Shown here piece by piece: positions 1-10,573 of a stretch of 64,000 nucleotides of DNA. The position numbers and the translations under genes are program-made. The first letter of the stretch is position 1; every line of letters begins with the position of its first letter. This stretch comes from Psettodes erumei (taxonomy: Eukaryota; Chordata; Actinopteri; Pleuronectiformes; Psettodidae). Below the pieces are notes generated by a model. It searched no databases, was not told the DNA's origin, and saw nothing but the letters and a program-made list of their open reading frames with translations. The DNA lies in assembly GCA_016785225.1 (NCBI GenBank), contig JAFBJZ010000847.1, positions 1,793,001 through 1,857,000 of the forward strand, read 5' to 3'.

Positions 1-2221
1 GGAAGTCATCGTCTTCTCTCTCTGAGAGTCTCTGAGAGAATATTAAGAGCTGATCAGGCGCTCATCTGAAGCAGAATAACAATGAAAGGAGGTGTGAAAG
101 GACACATTATGGGCCCAGCCAAAGAATACCAGCCATGCAGGATTCTTTGTGTGTAAGCACAATGTAGGTGAGGGTTTCAATTACTGTTCTGGATGGATAT
201 GAGGATAGGGTTACATGAGTACGCTCAACGAGGTCAGAGGACGCATGTGACAGAAAAGGCAACAGCAAACTTGTAAACGTTGTGTCAGTTTGAGTGCAGA
301 GCGAGGGTCTGACTGAGAGATGGGGTAGGGCGGGGCCTGTCTATCCTGTCTGTGTGTAGGCTACACATGCATGTGCACAATTCTAAGGGTGAAACGTCTC
401 GAACTTTGTGAAATATAATCAGGGACAAAATGTTAAGAGAAAAAAAAAAGAAACGCACTTTGGAAGTTTACAGTATCTTCACACACTCAATTATATGAGA
501 TGTCCTGCCATTTATTTTTACGGGCTTTTCATCAGAGAAACTAGATGTTATAAAATTTTGTTTCTTCTCATGTAATAGAGGCTGCATCTTTTTTTTTTAT
601 CAGTTTAAGATTTTGTTTGTTTTTTGCTTTGAATTTAGTTCCATTATTAACATAAACAGTTTTTGATTCTTTCCATTTTAGCTACTATATTTTTTAAACT
701 AGAACTCAAATGTCACATTATGTAAACTATATATTTTTTTGTTTTTATGCATGAAAACTTTCTGTTTCGACATCAGTCATTAACCTATGACTGGTTGAAG
801 TTCATTCTTTCTCACTCTAATTGCAGTGGGCATCTGAGGAATGTGATACCAGAAAGAGAACAGGGCGTGCTCACGCTGGTGAAACACCCTGCAATGTGCT
901 GACATAATGCACCTTTGATTCACGGTGGAAATACCAAAGTATTGAATTGTATTTGTAAACAACTACTCCAAATTAGATGATAAAGTTTTTCTCATTTTTT
1001 AAGCAGCATTAGAAGGTTTTTTTTGATGCCCTATTTAGCAGAACAAATTGGATATTTGTTGGCCCTGAAAACCATTGATAGATTCATTTCATGGTAAATG
1101 TTACAAGGTTTGGTTTAGAAGAAGAAGAAGAAGAAGATGAAGAAGGAGAAGGAGAAGAAGAGGAGGAGAACTGAAACTCAATCCAAATATTCACGGATTG
1201 CATTATAGAGAGTGTACATCTCGACACAGACTGCACGTGTTCCCTCTCAATCAACATCTATGGGCAAACCTGTTTCCTAGAAATTAAGTTTCAATACAAC
1301 AGCAAATATGATTTGTAGGAAACTGTGATTCCTACAAATCCCAAAATTCTCAACACATTTGTTTTCTGCCAGAATATCTGATCTTGCAGCACAATATTTA
1401 CCTATAGTGACTGAAGTCTTGTTAAACTTGATTTTATGGTTATGTTTGGACTCTTAAAACCAGTGACCCTTAAACTTAAAGGGCTTTTATTGGGTTTTTT
1501 ACCACCACCACCCACCCAAACCAGCTCCTGTGGACTCATTTCATTTGTTCAAAAAATGTGCTGCAGTTGAACATGACCAGCGATTATATGTGTCCTGCAA
1601 ACGTTATTTACTGTTGCAATGAAGTTGATCAGAAAAGAGAGGAGAGATGAGAAGAGAATGTTGCAGAGTAATACCTGTCTTAGAAGATGTTTATTATCTA
1701 TGTCTATATTCTTTTAAAATGTGAATTAATTTAGTCTTTTACAACTTTCACAACTGTTTAAATTCTGAATGTGTGAAGCTCTTCTTTAGACAGACTATAA
1801 CCAGTTCTGTACAAAAGACAAAGCCAGCATTCCACACTTTGCAACTGGTTGAACTCGTTGAGCATCTGCACAAAGAGCTCAGACTAGCCTGGATGTCTTG
1901 ACTTTGTTATTACAGTAACTTTGCTATTGTTTCAATGTGTCTCAACAAAATCAGTGTTACACACACCTCAGTTTCCTCTCAGCATGAAAAGCTGCATCCT
2001 TCAACTCTCAGTCCTGTTTTAAAGTTGTCTCTTCCTTGTTTGTTGACAGATCTATTAAATGTATTATTTACTTACCCTCACCTTCAAATTACTAATTACA
2101 AATTACTATTGCTCATAATCTTTAAGTAGCTCAGGTTACTAAACTAAACTAAACTAAAGTAATCAGGAGAAAAAAATTGTCTCACAATGAAATAAAAAGT
2201 GAATGTCCATTAAGTAAATGT
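1..2221. other. Intergenic, no gene seen
   Basis: AT-rich non-coding DNA downstream of the first claudin. The only long open frames are short and have no recognisable domain. It holds a GAA-rich purine tract (about 1117-1170) and a short perfect inverted repeat (1310-1340). Confidence 0.7.
1117..1170. repeat. GAA/GGA purine tract
   Basis: About 54 bases of imperfect GAA and GGA triplets forming an uninterrupted purine strand apart from one T. It is a simple microsatellite-like tract in intergenic DNA. Confidence 0.85.
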
Positions 2222-2227
2222 TTTATT
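2222..2227 (-). other. Polyadenylation signal of the first claudin
   Basis: TTTATT on the plus strand reads AATAAA on the minus strand, about 460 bases after the stop of the claudin at 2686-3318. It is the nearest full consensus signal I noticed. Confidence 0.5.
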
Positions 2228-2530
2228 AAAAATAAGTGATTTCAAAAAACAAAACACAGTCTTTTTTGACTGTCAAAGATACGTGAAAAATATTTTATAC
2301 ATTAAATTCACAATGCATTTGAGATACTATACAAATTTCCTTTCATCATAGCTTTTTGCTGGCTTTTATCATCTTCAAGCACAGCTTAGATTTGACAAAC
2401 ATTCAGAGGAAAATTAGGTTTGATACAAGCTTAACATAGACACGCTCTCATTCAGTCCAGTCGTCGTACTGCTGGAAGATTTTCCTGCAGTTTCACACCA
2501 CACCTTTGTGACATCCTCATTCTTCAGGAA

Positions 2531-2550
2531 TCTCTCTCTCTCTCTCTCTC
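2531..2550. repeat. (TC)10 microsatellite in claudin 3' UTR
   Basis: Perfect dinucleotide run lying between the stop codon and the probable poly(A) signal of the first claudin, so it is probably transcribed as (GA)n in its 3' UTR. Confidence 0.85.
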
Positions 2551-2685
2551 GCCTCCACCAAACCATTCTGAATTTCTCTGAAAATCATTTCTCACTCTGA
2601 GACAAAACTTGTGGTGCATTCACAAACTCACGACGGAGGATTAATATCGTAAAATAGTTTGCAGTCTCTCAGGAGAATGGAGCTC

Positions 2686-3318
2686 TCAGACGTAGGCTCG
2701 GCTGCTGACAGCAGATCTGGCGCCAGAGTACTTGACTGGATACTCTGGGCTTTCTTTGGCCGGGCAGGAGCTGCAGAGGAGGGCGCCGCCGAGGATCAGA
2801 AGGGCAGCCGTGCCCCAGCCGATGTAGAGTGCAGCCCCCAGCTCTCTCCTCTGAGCGTTGGTTAAGATGGGGTTGTAGAAATCCCTGATGATGGTGTGGG
2901 CAGACCAACAGACTGGAATGAGGACAAGGACACCAGCGCAAATGAAGACAATTCCAGAAGCGATGGCCACCTTGGCTTTGGCATTTGCGTCTTCCACAAA
3001 GTTGGTGCACTTGCCCCCGGCGATGCCCAGGATGACCCCAAAGGCTGCCACAATGATGGCAATGACCACAAGAGCTCTGGCGGCCTGAAGGTCCTGAGGC
3101 AGAGCCAGGAGAGAGTCATAGATCTTGCACTGCATCTGGCCCGTGCTCTGCATTACACAGTTCATCCATAAGCCTTCCCAGATGACCTGCGCTGTCACGA
3201 TGTTGGCCCCGATGAAGGCCGTGACCTTCCACATGGGCAGGGCGCACACAATGATGGTTCCCAGGAAGCCGATGATGGCCAGGGCAAAGCCCAGCATCTG
3301 CCGTCCCATCGACACCAT
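2686..3318 (-). CDS. Claudin, claudin-4-like (gene 1 of cluster)
   Basis: Single-exon four-pass tight-junction protein of 210 aa, the usual length for a classic claudin. Visible family marks: first extracellular loop with W30, G49-L50-W51, C54 and C64, then R81; membrane segments at about 8-28, 82-102, 117-138 and 162-182; second loop FYNP at 147-150; membrane-proximal cysteines (C182, C185) that could be palmitoylated; C-terminal AYV, a PDZ-binding end for ZO proteins. The tail (KYS.ARSA..S.YV) resembles claudin-4. It forms paracellular seals or pores in epithelia. The N-terminus fits the family: about seven residues precede the first membrane segment. It is the outermost gene of the minus-strand arm. 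No clear TATA box was seen upstream. Class is certain; the exact teleost claudin number is not. Confidence 0.95.
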   Translation of the reverse strand: MVSMGRQMLGFALAIIGFLGTIIVCALPMWKVTAFIGANIVTAQVIWEGLWMNCVMQSTGQMQCKIYDSLLALPQDLQAARALVVIAIIVAAFGVILGIAGGKCTNFVEDANAKAKVAIASGIVFICAGVLVLIPVCWSAHTIIRDFYNPILTNAQRRELGAALYIGWGTAALLILGGALLCSSCPAKESPEYPVKYSGARSAVSSRAYV

Positions 3319-3959
3319 GACGAAGTCTAGTTTGAGTCACTTGCAGCTGAGGAGTGGTGGGTCCCGAGAAGAGGTGAGCTTAGCTCGGCTCGTAAAGTTG
3401 AATAAAGACTGTGGCGGTTTTTCTTCAGTTATAAGGACGTCTGTCTTGAAGGTGGGGTCAGAACGTCCTTCCCTCTGACCTGAAACCAGCACGTTGAACG
3501 ACTTTCTCGTCCAACCAGATTCCACGCATTATCACGTAGGTCGACTGGGAGCAGTTTCGACGAGATGAACATCAACGTCTTGAATGACTCTATGTAAATG
3601 AGGCCTGTGAAGACGCCTCGAATTCCTCAGTTCAAACAATGCTCTACCAATGGCCAGCCTTTGATTGGGCAAAATACCGGAAGATCAGGTCCAGTCATTG
3701 GTTTCAGGTTTTAAAAAACCCACACACGCGGACATGTATGGCAGTATCACCGGATGTCATGACGTTGACAGCGTGGCCATTTCCTAGTTTTTGCTTCTGC
3801 TTAGTTGCAAAAATCTGAAAATACCCAATAGTTACTGCAGCATTGCGGTTAAGTTGATTGGATTGCTACAAAAAGTTATTTTTGAGCTCTTCACAGTAGA
3901 GACAATAATTAAGATTAAATAAAAGACTGTTTAATAAATCCTTAATCATAATTAATATA

Positions 3960-4031
3960 ACATTTATTTTATAAATAAACTTTATATTATTATCTTATAT
4001 ATATAATAATATATATATAGTTATAATATAA
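3960..4031. repeat. AT-rich low-complexity stretch
   Basis: Nearly pure A/T with several short TATATA runs, between claudin genes 1 and 2. No gene signal is seen in it. Confidence 0.7.
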
Positions 4032-4142
4032 CTATTTTTATCCTGCTGATTTACACAGATTGGTACAGATAGTATTTCATATCATTGCATAAAATATGTT
4101 GTGATAATGACTGATGATGGAGATGAATGTGCAGCAAAAGTT

Positions 4143-4148
4143 TTTATT
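4143..4148 (-). other. Polyadenylation signal of claudin gene 2
   Basis: Reads AATAAA on the minus strand, about 360 bases beyond the stop at 4505. Confidence 0.5.
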
Positions 4149-4504
4149 GAAATTAAAAAATAAAGTGACATTTACACAAAAGCAAACACAACAGAAATGT
4201 CATATCTATGTACAAAGTTGGCTCTGAATGAAAAATATAAATATCTGAATAGGGGCTTCTTCATTAAAATAGATGCAACCATTCTTTGCACACAGACTTC
4301 ATGAATGAGAAAGATATTTTTGAGAGATTTCTAATAATCAAAGTAATCATCACAATGATTGTTTGATCAAATGCGTTTTACATTCCAACAGTTTATTGGA
4401 ATACATACCATCCTCTAGAAACACAGTGTGTATTTTGGTGCAATTTTGATGAAGCCATCAGGGCAGAAACCTCAGTCTTTGTCCTCCGTTTGTCTCTTCA
4501 GTCT

Positions 4505-5263
4505 CTACATGTACTGTCCAGCAGCGTATGTGGGTGGAGGTGCTGCGTACGGTTTGCTCGGCACATATGTCCCTGTCCCTGAGTATGGTCGGCTGGATGG
4601 GGGCACGTACATGGGGCCGTACGTTGCTGGGCTTGCCACTGGCCCTGCGTAAGGGTACATGGGTGCTGGCGGATAGCCTGGGTATCCATACATGGGTCTT
4701 TGAGGCGGGCATGAAGTGGTCAGGATGATCCCGCCGATCAGAAGAATTGCAGCAGAGGCCCAGCCGATGTAGATGGATGCGCCGATTTCCCGTTTCTGTG
4801 TCTGGACCGTCAGGACGCTATCAAAGTCTGTGATGGTGATGGTCGCAGACCAGCAGACAGGGATCAGGACCAGGATGGCTGCAAGGATGATGAGACAGCC
4901 ACCTATGATCACCACCTTGGCCTTGGATGAATCTTTCTTCAGGGAGCTGGTGCACTTGGCTCCAATAAAGGTGATGAAGAAGCCGATGAAGCCGAAGACC
5001 AGGGAGATGATGACCAAAGCTCGGGCGGCTTGCAGGTCCGGGGACAGCTTCATAACCGACTCGTTCAGCTTGCACTGCATCTGTCCCGTGCTCTGCATCA
5101 CACAGTTCATCCACAGGCCGTCCCACACGATCTGGCCGGTCACAATGTTGGCTCCGATGTAGAAAGTCACTCTCCACATAGGGATCCCACAGGTCACCGA
5201 CACCCCGACCAGGCCTATGAAGCTTATGACCTGACCCACCACTTCCTTGGCGATCTTCCCCAT
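4505..5263 (-). CDS. Divergent claudin with Pro/Tyr-rich tail (gene 2)
   Basis: Claudin of 252 aa, intronless. The core is standard: W30, G49-L50-W51, C54, C64, R81 and four membrane segments ending near residue 182. Three features are unusual. The second extracellular loop reads TDFDSV, so the usual NP pair is replaced by DS. The first loop contains N67-E-S69, a possible N-glycosylation site. After SCPP the tail runs about 65 residues, rich in P, Y, G and A, and ends GQYM instead of YV, with PPTY at 243-246 (a PPxY motif for WW domains). I chose the start MGKIAKE because claudins have only about seven residues before the first membrane segment; an in-frame Met 15 codons upstream is less likely. 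It may belong to the teleost cldnf/claudin-29 group, but I cannot confirm that. Confidence 0.93.
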   Translation of the reverse strand: MGKIAKEVVGQVISFIGLVGVSVTCGIPMWRVTFYIGANIVTGQIVWDGLWMNCVMQSTGQMQCKLNESVMKLSPDLQAARALVIISLVFGFIGFFITFIGAKCTSSLKKDSSKAKVVIIGGCLIILAAILVLIPVCWSATITITDFDSVLTVQTQKREIGASIYIGWASAAILLIGGIILTTSCPPQRPMYGYPGYPPAPMYPYAGPVASPATYGPMYVPPSSRPYSGTGTYVPSKPYAAPPPTYAAGQYM

Positions 5264-5444
5264 GGTGAAGAGGCTTTGTCCACGGGCAGGAGAGAGAAGT
5301 GAGCGCAAGAGGTCGGTTTCTCTGTCAAAGCTTTCTGACTTGTTGTTTGTTAGAGAACATGCAGGAAGAAGGCCAGCCCATCGTCAGGTGAGTTCTTCTG
5401 GCCAAACAAGATTCCTCCTCATGGAGTTAGAGGAGTGGCACCCG

Positions 5445-5452
5445 TTTTTAAA
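5445..5452 (-). promoter_or_regulatory. TATA-like element for claudin gene 2
   Basis: TTTAAAAA on the minus strand, about 180 bases before the ATG at 5263. It is not a perfect TATA box; the assignment rests on spacing like that of its neighbours. Confidence 0.35.
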
Positions 5453-5519
5453 CAAAGCCGTACTTTTGTTCTTTAAAAACAGACTTTATATGCATTTGTT
5501 TTTCCTGCAGGAAGGATGA

Positions 5520-7100
5520 GTTCATAGACAAATCTGAAGACCTCAGACTGCAGAAGATGATTAAATTATAGCTGTTGTTCTCACAAAAGGATCTTTTTTG
5601 TGCAAATTTGAAATCAGACAAGTTGTGGGCCACACACACACATGCGCGCCCTACTCCCTGACACTAATGAGATTAACTAGATTAACTTCACTGCAGTTCA
5701 TGCCTTTATTTGACTCTAAATGCCTGCAGAGACCAATGGAACTCAAAGGAAACTGGAAGCTCTTGTGTCCCATGTGTCCCAGTTAAAATAGACAGCCAGG
5801 CCTGAGCAGAGGAGTACAGAATATGTGATTGATCATGATCACCTCAGCGAAGTGGTGAGGCACAGGAAGTGATGCTGCATTTAAAAATACATAAACACAT
5901 ACCTACTACTTCCTGTGAAAGACAGCTTTGTTTTTAAAACAAACTTGCTCTTTCACACACCGTGCTCAGTAAAACCAGACACTGTGCCAACAATCATTTC
6001 CAGAGAGGACAGTTTGTTTTGTGAACACTGATGACACTGAAAAAAACGTACGATGCCGCATTTCCACGCCACGCCATGTGAAAGCTCTTTATTTTGGTTT
6101 AAACCAACTTGCCTCTGAATAATGAAACTATAACGCCTGACTTACTTCATGTCATTTAACATGGCAGTAAACGGTAAAGGTCAGAGGAGCAAGCTTGTGA
6201 GTGGAACGATGATGGTATCATGCCCAGACTGGGAAGACAGGAAAAGTATAAGGTCAGCACTTACCCGACACAGCGCTGAGATGCCTTTGAGCAAGACTCT
6301 TAACCACAACTGCTCCACTCGGGCTGCTCGATGGCCAGTTCGTCGCACTGCGGTCGTGTCCTGCGTCAGAAAAGTTCAGTATTAGGAAGTCCAACCAGAC
6401 AATGTAATTTCTGAAACAACTGCGTTGGGATTGTGGGTCTGTGGAAATGCTGACACTAAAGTGTGTCATGAGAAAAGAGTAAAGCAGAGCTTCAGCCATG
6501 AAAAAGCCAGAAACTCTGAAGCTGCATTGTTGGCATATTTTTGTATGAAGGAGGAAGGTGTTCAGGGACACTGGGCAAGTGCAGCGCTAAATACATAAAC
6601 TTTTCTTTGACATATTATCCTCATCATCAGCACTGAGGCGCTCCAGTGGAGCTGCTCAGACTGTGGTCGCACTGAGCAGCTTCCAGGCATGAATGTGTAA
6701 CAGAGATGCTGCCTTTCAGCGAAACTACAGTGAATACATAATGGCAGTTTCCTTCAGGGCCTTAAGGAACAGATGGATGAAAAGTTAAAGTTTTCATGGA
6801 GGGCACATTACAAACAAATACAGTTTGCATTCCTGCATTTAACTGGAGGATAACTCAAGGCACAATTGTATTAATTGTATCTTCTTTTTAAAGAACTATC
6901 AGGGTCCATCAGTGGTGAATACGCAAACAGACCGAATTACAAAAAAATTACAATTTATCTATATGTGCATGCACCCTGTTCCTGTGGAAACTACTGCAGA
7001 ATTATTCACGTGCTCTTTGCAAAGCTACACCATCATCTTTGCTCACCTTCTGATGGTGAATAGAAAAACATGAAGCAAATAACAACCATCCATTAAGAAT
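5520..7100. other. Intergenic between claudin genes 2 and 3
   Basis: No coding sequence recognised. It contains one degenerate copy of a dispersed fish repeat at about 6265-6345. Confidence 0.6.
6265..6345 (+). repeat. Dispersed fish repeat, family A, copy 1
   Basis: Contains the block GAGATGCCTTTGAGCAAGAC followed by TCTTAACCACAACTGCTCC. Similar wording (ctgaggtgcccttgagcaaggcacttaacccc) is familiar from many teleost genomes. A diverged inverted copy lies near 14095-14190, which supports a mobile origin. I cannot name the family or the exact ends. Confidence 0.55.
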
Positions 7101-7104
7101 GTAC

Positions 7105-7110
7105 TTTATT
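7105..7110 (-). other. Polyadenylation signal of claudin gene 3
   Basis: Reads AATAAA on the minus strand, within CTTTATTTACAGT. The same 13-base block occurs at the end of claudin gene 4. It would give a 3' UTR of about 600 bases. Confidence 0.5.
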
Positions 7111-7700
7111 TACAGTGATAGAAAATTACAACCTTCACAAGCAAACGCAGACTTTTTGAGCTCTTGGGCCTAAATGTGGTAACAAAAAGGACAATGAAAA
7201 AGAAGGACATTTTTGTGCTAAAAACAGTTTTTTGTGTAAGAGAGAGCAGTTACTTACACCCCCTTTTTATTTAGGCAGGTGCAAATCTTACTTAAGTAGA
7301 AGTACAACAGTCTGACAGATTAACTGTAATCGTGATACAAAACTTAGTTAATCATCAAATGGCCATAAATACAAAGTGATTTTAAGTTTGAGATTTTCAC
7401 ATTTACATTATAGATATTTTAAAATAGAAAAATAATAGCAAAGTTAATTTTTTGTGGTGGTTAAGTAGACAGGAGGAAAAGCACAATGGTTCCATGTAGG
7501 TGTGACAACCAGCATGGACAGTCCCAGGCCTGCTGGCACAACTAAATGGAATGCAGCCGTTATTTATACTGTTACAGCTGCTTGAAAAAGGTCAGTCTGA
7601 CTGATTTCATGCCATATTTACTTATTATATTGTGAATCACACTATCCTTTTCATCTGCTGCTCCTCCTGTGACCTCCCTCAAGGAAGCACAGTCCTCATC

Positions 7701-8336
7701 TTATACATATTCTCTTGATGTTGACGCTGTCTTCACAGGTGTGAATTTGGGCACATAGTGGGGGTGTTCGTGTTTGGGCGGGCAGTTCCAACACAGCAGC
7801 CCCCCTCCCATCAGGAGCAGCGCGGCCGCCGCCCAGCCGATGTACAGTGCAGATCCTAACTCGTACCTCTGGGCCTCAATGAGCAACGGGTTGTAGAAGT
7901 TGGCGATGATGGTGTTGGCGGACCAGCAGACCGGAATGAGGCAGAGGAACCCAGAGACAATGAACAAAATCCCAGACATGATGCAGGCCTTAGCCTTGGC
8001 CCGCTCCTCTTCAATGCAGTTGGTGCACTTCCCACCTGCGATCGAGAAGACCACCCCGAAGATCCCAGTCAGGATGGAGATGATGATCATGGCGCGGGCG
8101 GCCTGCAGGTCCTGGGACAGCGCGAGCATGGAGTCGTACACCTTGCATTGCATCTGACCCGTGCTCTGCACTACGCAGTTCATCCACAGGCCCTGCCAGA
8201 TAGTCTGCGCTGTGATGATGTTGGCTCCGATGAAAGCGGTGACCTTCCATGTTGGCAAGGCGCACACCACGATGACCATGAACCAACCAATCACAGCCAT
8301 CGATATACCAATAATCTGGATCCCCTGAGAAACCAT
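7701..8336 (-). CDS. Claudin, claudin-4-like (gene 3)
   Basis: Intronless 211-aa claudin. It shows W30, G49-L50-W51, C54, C64 and R81 in the first loop, FYNP at 147-150 in the second loop, four membrane segments, two cysteines (C182, C185) at the inner end of the fourth, and a C-terminal REYV for PDZ binding. The frame stays open 47 codons upstream to another Met, but a TATA box at 8408-8415 lies inside that extension, so MVSQG at 8334-8336 is the real start. The tail differs from claudin 3 and 4 of mammals (PKFTPVKTASTSREYV); most likely a teleost claudin-4-related paralogue. Expected role: paracellular barrier in skin, gill, kidney or gut epithelia. Confidence 0.95.
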   Translation of the reverse strand: MVSQGIQIIGISMAVIGWFMVIVVCALPTWKVTAFIGANIITAQTIWQGLWMNCVVQSTGQMQCKVYDSMLALSQDLQAARAMIIISILTGIFGVVFSIAGGKCTNCIEEERAKAKACIMSGILFIVSGFLCLIPVCWSANTIIANFYNPLLIEAQRYELGSALYIGWAAAALLLMGGGLLCWNCPPKHEHPHYVPKFTPVKTASTSREYV

Positions 8337-8407
8337 CTCGTCGGTTTTTGTTCCTCCCAACGTTAAAATCCCCAAATAGAGAAAGAAATCGGGACGAGGT
8401 GAGCTTG

Positions 8408-8415
8408 TATTTATA
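8408..8415 (-). promoter_or_regulatory. TATA box of claudin gene 3
   Basis: TATAAATA on the minus strand, 72 bases before the ATG. With usual spacing, transcription would start about 40 bases before the ATG. This decides between the two possible start codons. Confidence 0.7.
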
Positions 8416-9464
8416 GGTTGCTGTGTGAGGAGATGGTGCAGAGACATGAGGGTATGTGATACCACAGGGCTCAGCACCTATTGGCTGGAAGGAGTTTACA
8501 CACAAACAGAGACCTGGTGACCTTTAGTAATGCTGACCTGCCAGAAAGCATCAAGCTCACAGTTTCAAGGTCAGATACTGAAAAAATAAACAACCTACTT
8601 TTTTCCAGGTGAAAAAGAAAGGAAAAGAAAAGAATAATGTGTAGTTATTTTGTTCATTCACACTCAACCATAAATGTGGTGAATATTCAACTTGATCATT
8701 AGGAAAATTGGATAAAACTATTGTACATTTAAATACAGGTTCATTCCAATTAAGGGATAATTAAACTTGATTTTTAAAAATAGCTCTTACCTCCACGAGC
8801 ATGTGTGACAGGTGTGAGTCTGTGTGTGTTGTTTTTTTTTTACTGCAAGGGGGCAGTACTGCACAGGTAATGAAACAGAAAGCATAAGCTTAAATTACTC
8901 AGTGCTTCAAAGGTTCCTGTTTTGCAGCTTACAGGAACTACTTTTTTCTAAGATGCACCTTCTTGGTTTTGCACATATTTTGAAATTATTCTTTAAATGC
9001 AAATATACATGATTCTCATTATTCATAAGGATCACACAGAAAGCTTGATTGATTTCCCAACAACACTGGCTCGTATTGTGTTGTATTGAGTGCATTTTGT
9101 TGCATTTTATATGATTTAGCTGTATTATGTTATAAAATAATTATTAGTATAAAATTTTGACATATACTTTTTCTGTCTTCTTTCTCCCCATAAAAAGGGA
9201 TTTTTCGGTGCTGGAGAATTTTACGGCACAATGAGGATTTAATTTGGGGACAAATTGCAAATATCTAGAAGTTTGTATTATTTGTGCAAAATAGGCTGAA
9301 TATCATTGTTTTTGGACGTTGATCACGAGTTGTGTAATTCAAAGCCACACCCCATGTCTTCTTCCCGAAGGCTCCATTTTGGCGTAAGCTATGAAACTTT
9401 TTAAATAATAAAATCTAGAAGAACACACAGAATGTGATAATTCAGCATTGATAAAAAAAAAATC

Positions 9465-9470
9465 TTTATT
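9465..9470 (-). other. Polyadenylation signal of claudin gene 4
   Basis: Reads AATAAA on the minus strand, about 360 bases after the stop. It sits in the same CTTTATTTACAGT block as the signal of claudin gene 3. Confidence 0.5.
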
Positions 9471-9826
9471 TACAGTTTCAGACAGTCACATATAAAACAG
9501 CTTTTAAAATGAAATGATATGTAAAAATGGTACAAAAGGGTGACAACAAACAGGAAAAAAAATTCATCAGAGAAACAGGTTACATTTTTAGTTTTTTACT
9601 GGCTCCACAGAAACCGTTGTCTGGGCGTGGTGCGTGTTTATCTTGATGGAACAAATCCAAAAGTGTTGTAACTCAACATGAACATATCAAACCAAACTAT
9701 GAGCACAACGAAAATCAAATGTGAAATTCAAATCTTACTAAATGTGGCAAAGCAAATTAATTTCACGGACCACGAAGCATTTGCCTCAAGTATCTCTTTT
9801 TTTCAGTCTCATTGGCTTTTCCCTCC

Positions 9827-10450
9827 TCAGACGTAGTCCTTGGGTGTGGTTGAACGGGCAGCTGAGTACTTTGCAGGGTAGTCATCCTTGGGAGGGCAGT
9901 TGGCACAAAGGAGCCCTCCGCCCAGGATGAGGAGGGCCGCGGCCCCCCAGCCGATGAAGAGGGCAGCTCCCAACTCCCTCTTCTGGGAGCCCATCAGTAG
10001 CGGGTTGTTAAAGTCCCTGATGATGGTGTTTGCCGTCCAGCACACGGGGATGAGGCACAGAACACCAGCAATAATGAAGATCACACCAGAGGCCAAGCCA
10101 ATTTTGGCTTTAGCACTCTCATCCTGCACGCAGTTGGTGCACTTGCCCCCTGCGATGGCCAGGAGGATGCCCATGATGGCGATCAGAATGGAGACGATCA
10201 TGAGGGCGCGAGCAGCCTGGAGGTCCCGGGACAGAGCCAGCATGGAGTCGTACACCTTGCACTGCATCTGGCCCGTGCTCTGGACCACGCAGCTCATCCA
10301 TATGCCTTCCCATGTGGTCTGAGCGGTGACAATGTTCTGGCCGATGAAAGCTGTCACTTTCCACTGGGGCAGAGCACAGGAAACGATAGCCCCAATCCAG
10401 CCAATAATGCACAGGGCAGTGCCCAACATCTGAAAGCCGGCCGACACCAT
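9827..10450 (-). CDS. Claudin, claudin-4-like (gene 4)
   Basis: Intronless 207-aa claudin, innermost gene of the minus arm. It has W30, C54, C64, R81 and four membrane segments. The first-loop motif is W-E-G-I-W (I50) rather than GLW. The second loop has NNPLL (148-152). The tail PAKYSAARS..PKDYV closely resembles the KYSAARS tail of claudin-4 and ends in a PDZ-binding YV. Start MVSAGF matches the short N-terminus of its neighbours. A good TATA box lies 116 bases before the ATG. It is likely the fish counterpart of the claudin-4 branch (teleost names such as cldnb or claudin-30 are possible but not provable here). Confidence 0.95.
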   Translation of the reverse strand: MVSAGFQMLGTALCIIGWIGAIVSCALPQWKVTAFIGQNIVTAQTTWEGIWMSCVVQSTGQMQCKVYDSMLALSRDLQAARALMIVSILIAIMGILLAIAGGKCTNCVQDESAKAKIGLASGVIFIIAGVLCLIPVCWTANTIIRDFNNPLLMGSQKRELGAALFIGWGAAALLILGGGLLCANCPPKDDYPAKYSAARSTTPKDYV

Positions 10451-10565
10451 GTCTCCTCAGAAAGCTTCTTTGCACAGGCGTCCGACAAAAGGTCCAAAAG
10501 GCGTCAGTGAAGTCTTGGCTTGAGAGATCCCCAAGAGTAAATGTTTGGGCAAGTCTGGAGTGGGT

Positions 10566-10573
10566 CTTTTATA
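10566..10573 (-). promoter_or_regulatory. TATA box of claudin gene 4
   Basis: TATAAAAG on the minus strand, 116-123 bases before the ATG. It would place the transcription start about 85-90 bases before the ATG. Confidence 0.7.

Noticed and set aside
5264..5308. 15-codon N-terminal extension of claudin gene 2
   Set aside because: Not claudin-like and would push the first membrane segment inward; MGKIAKE fits the family length.
8337..8477. 47-codon N-terminal extension of claudin gene 3
   Set aside because: The TATA box at 8408-8415 lies inside it, and claudins have only about seven residues before the first membrane segment.
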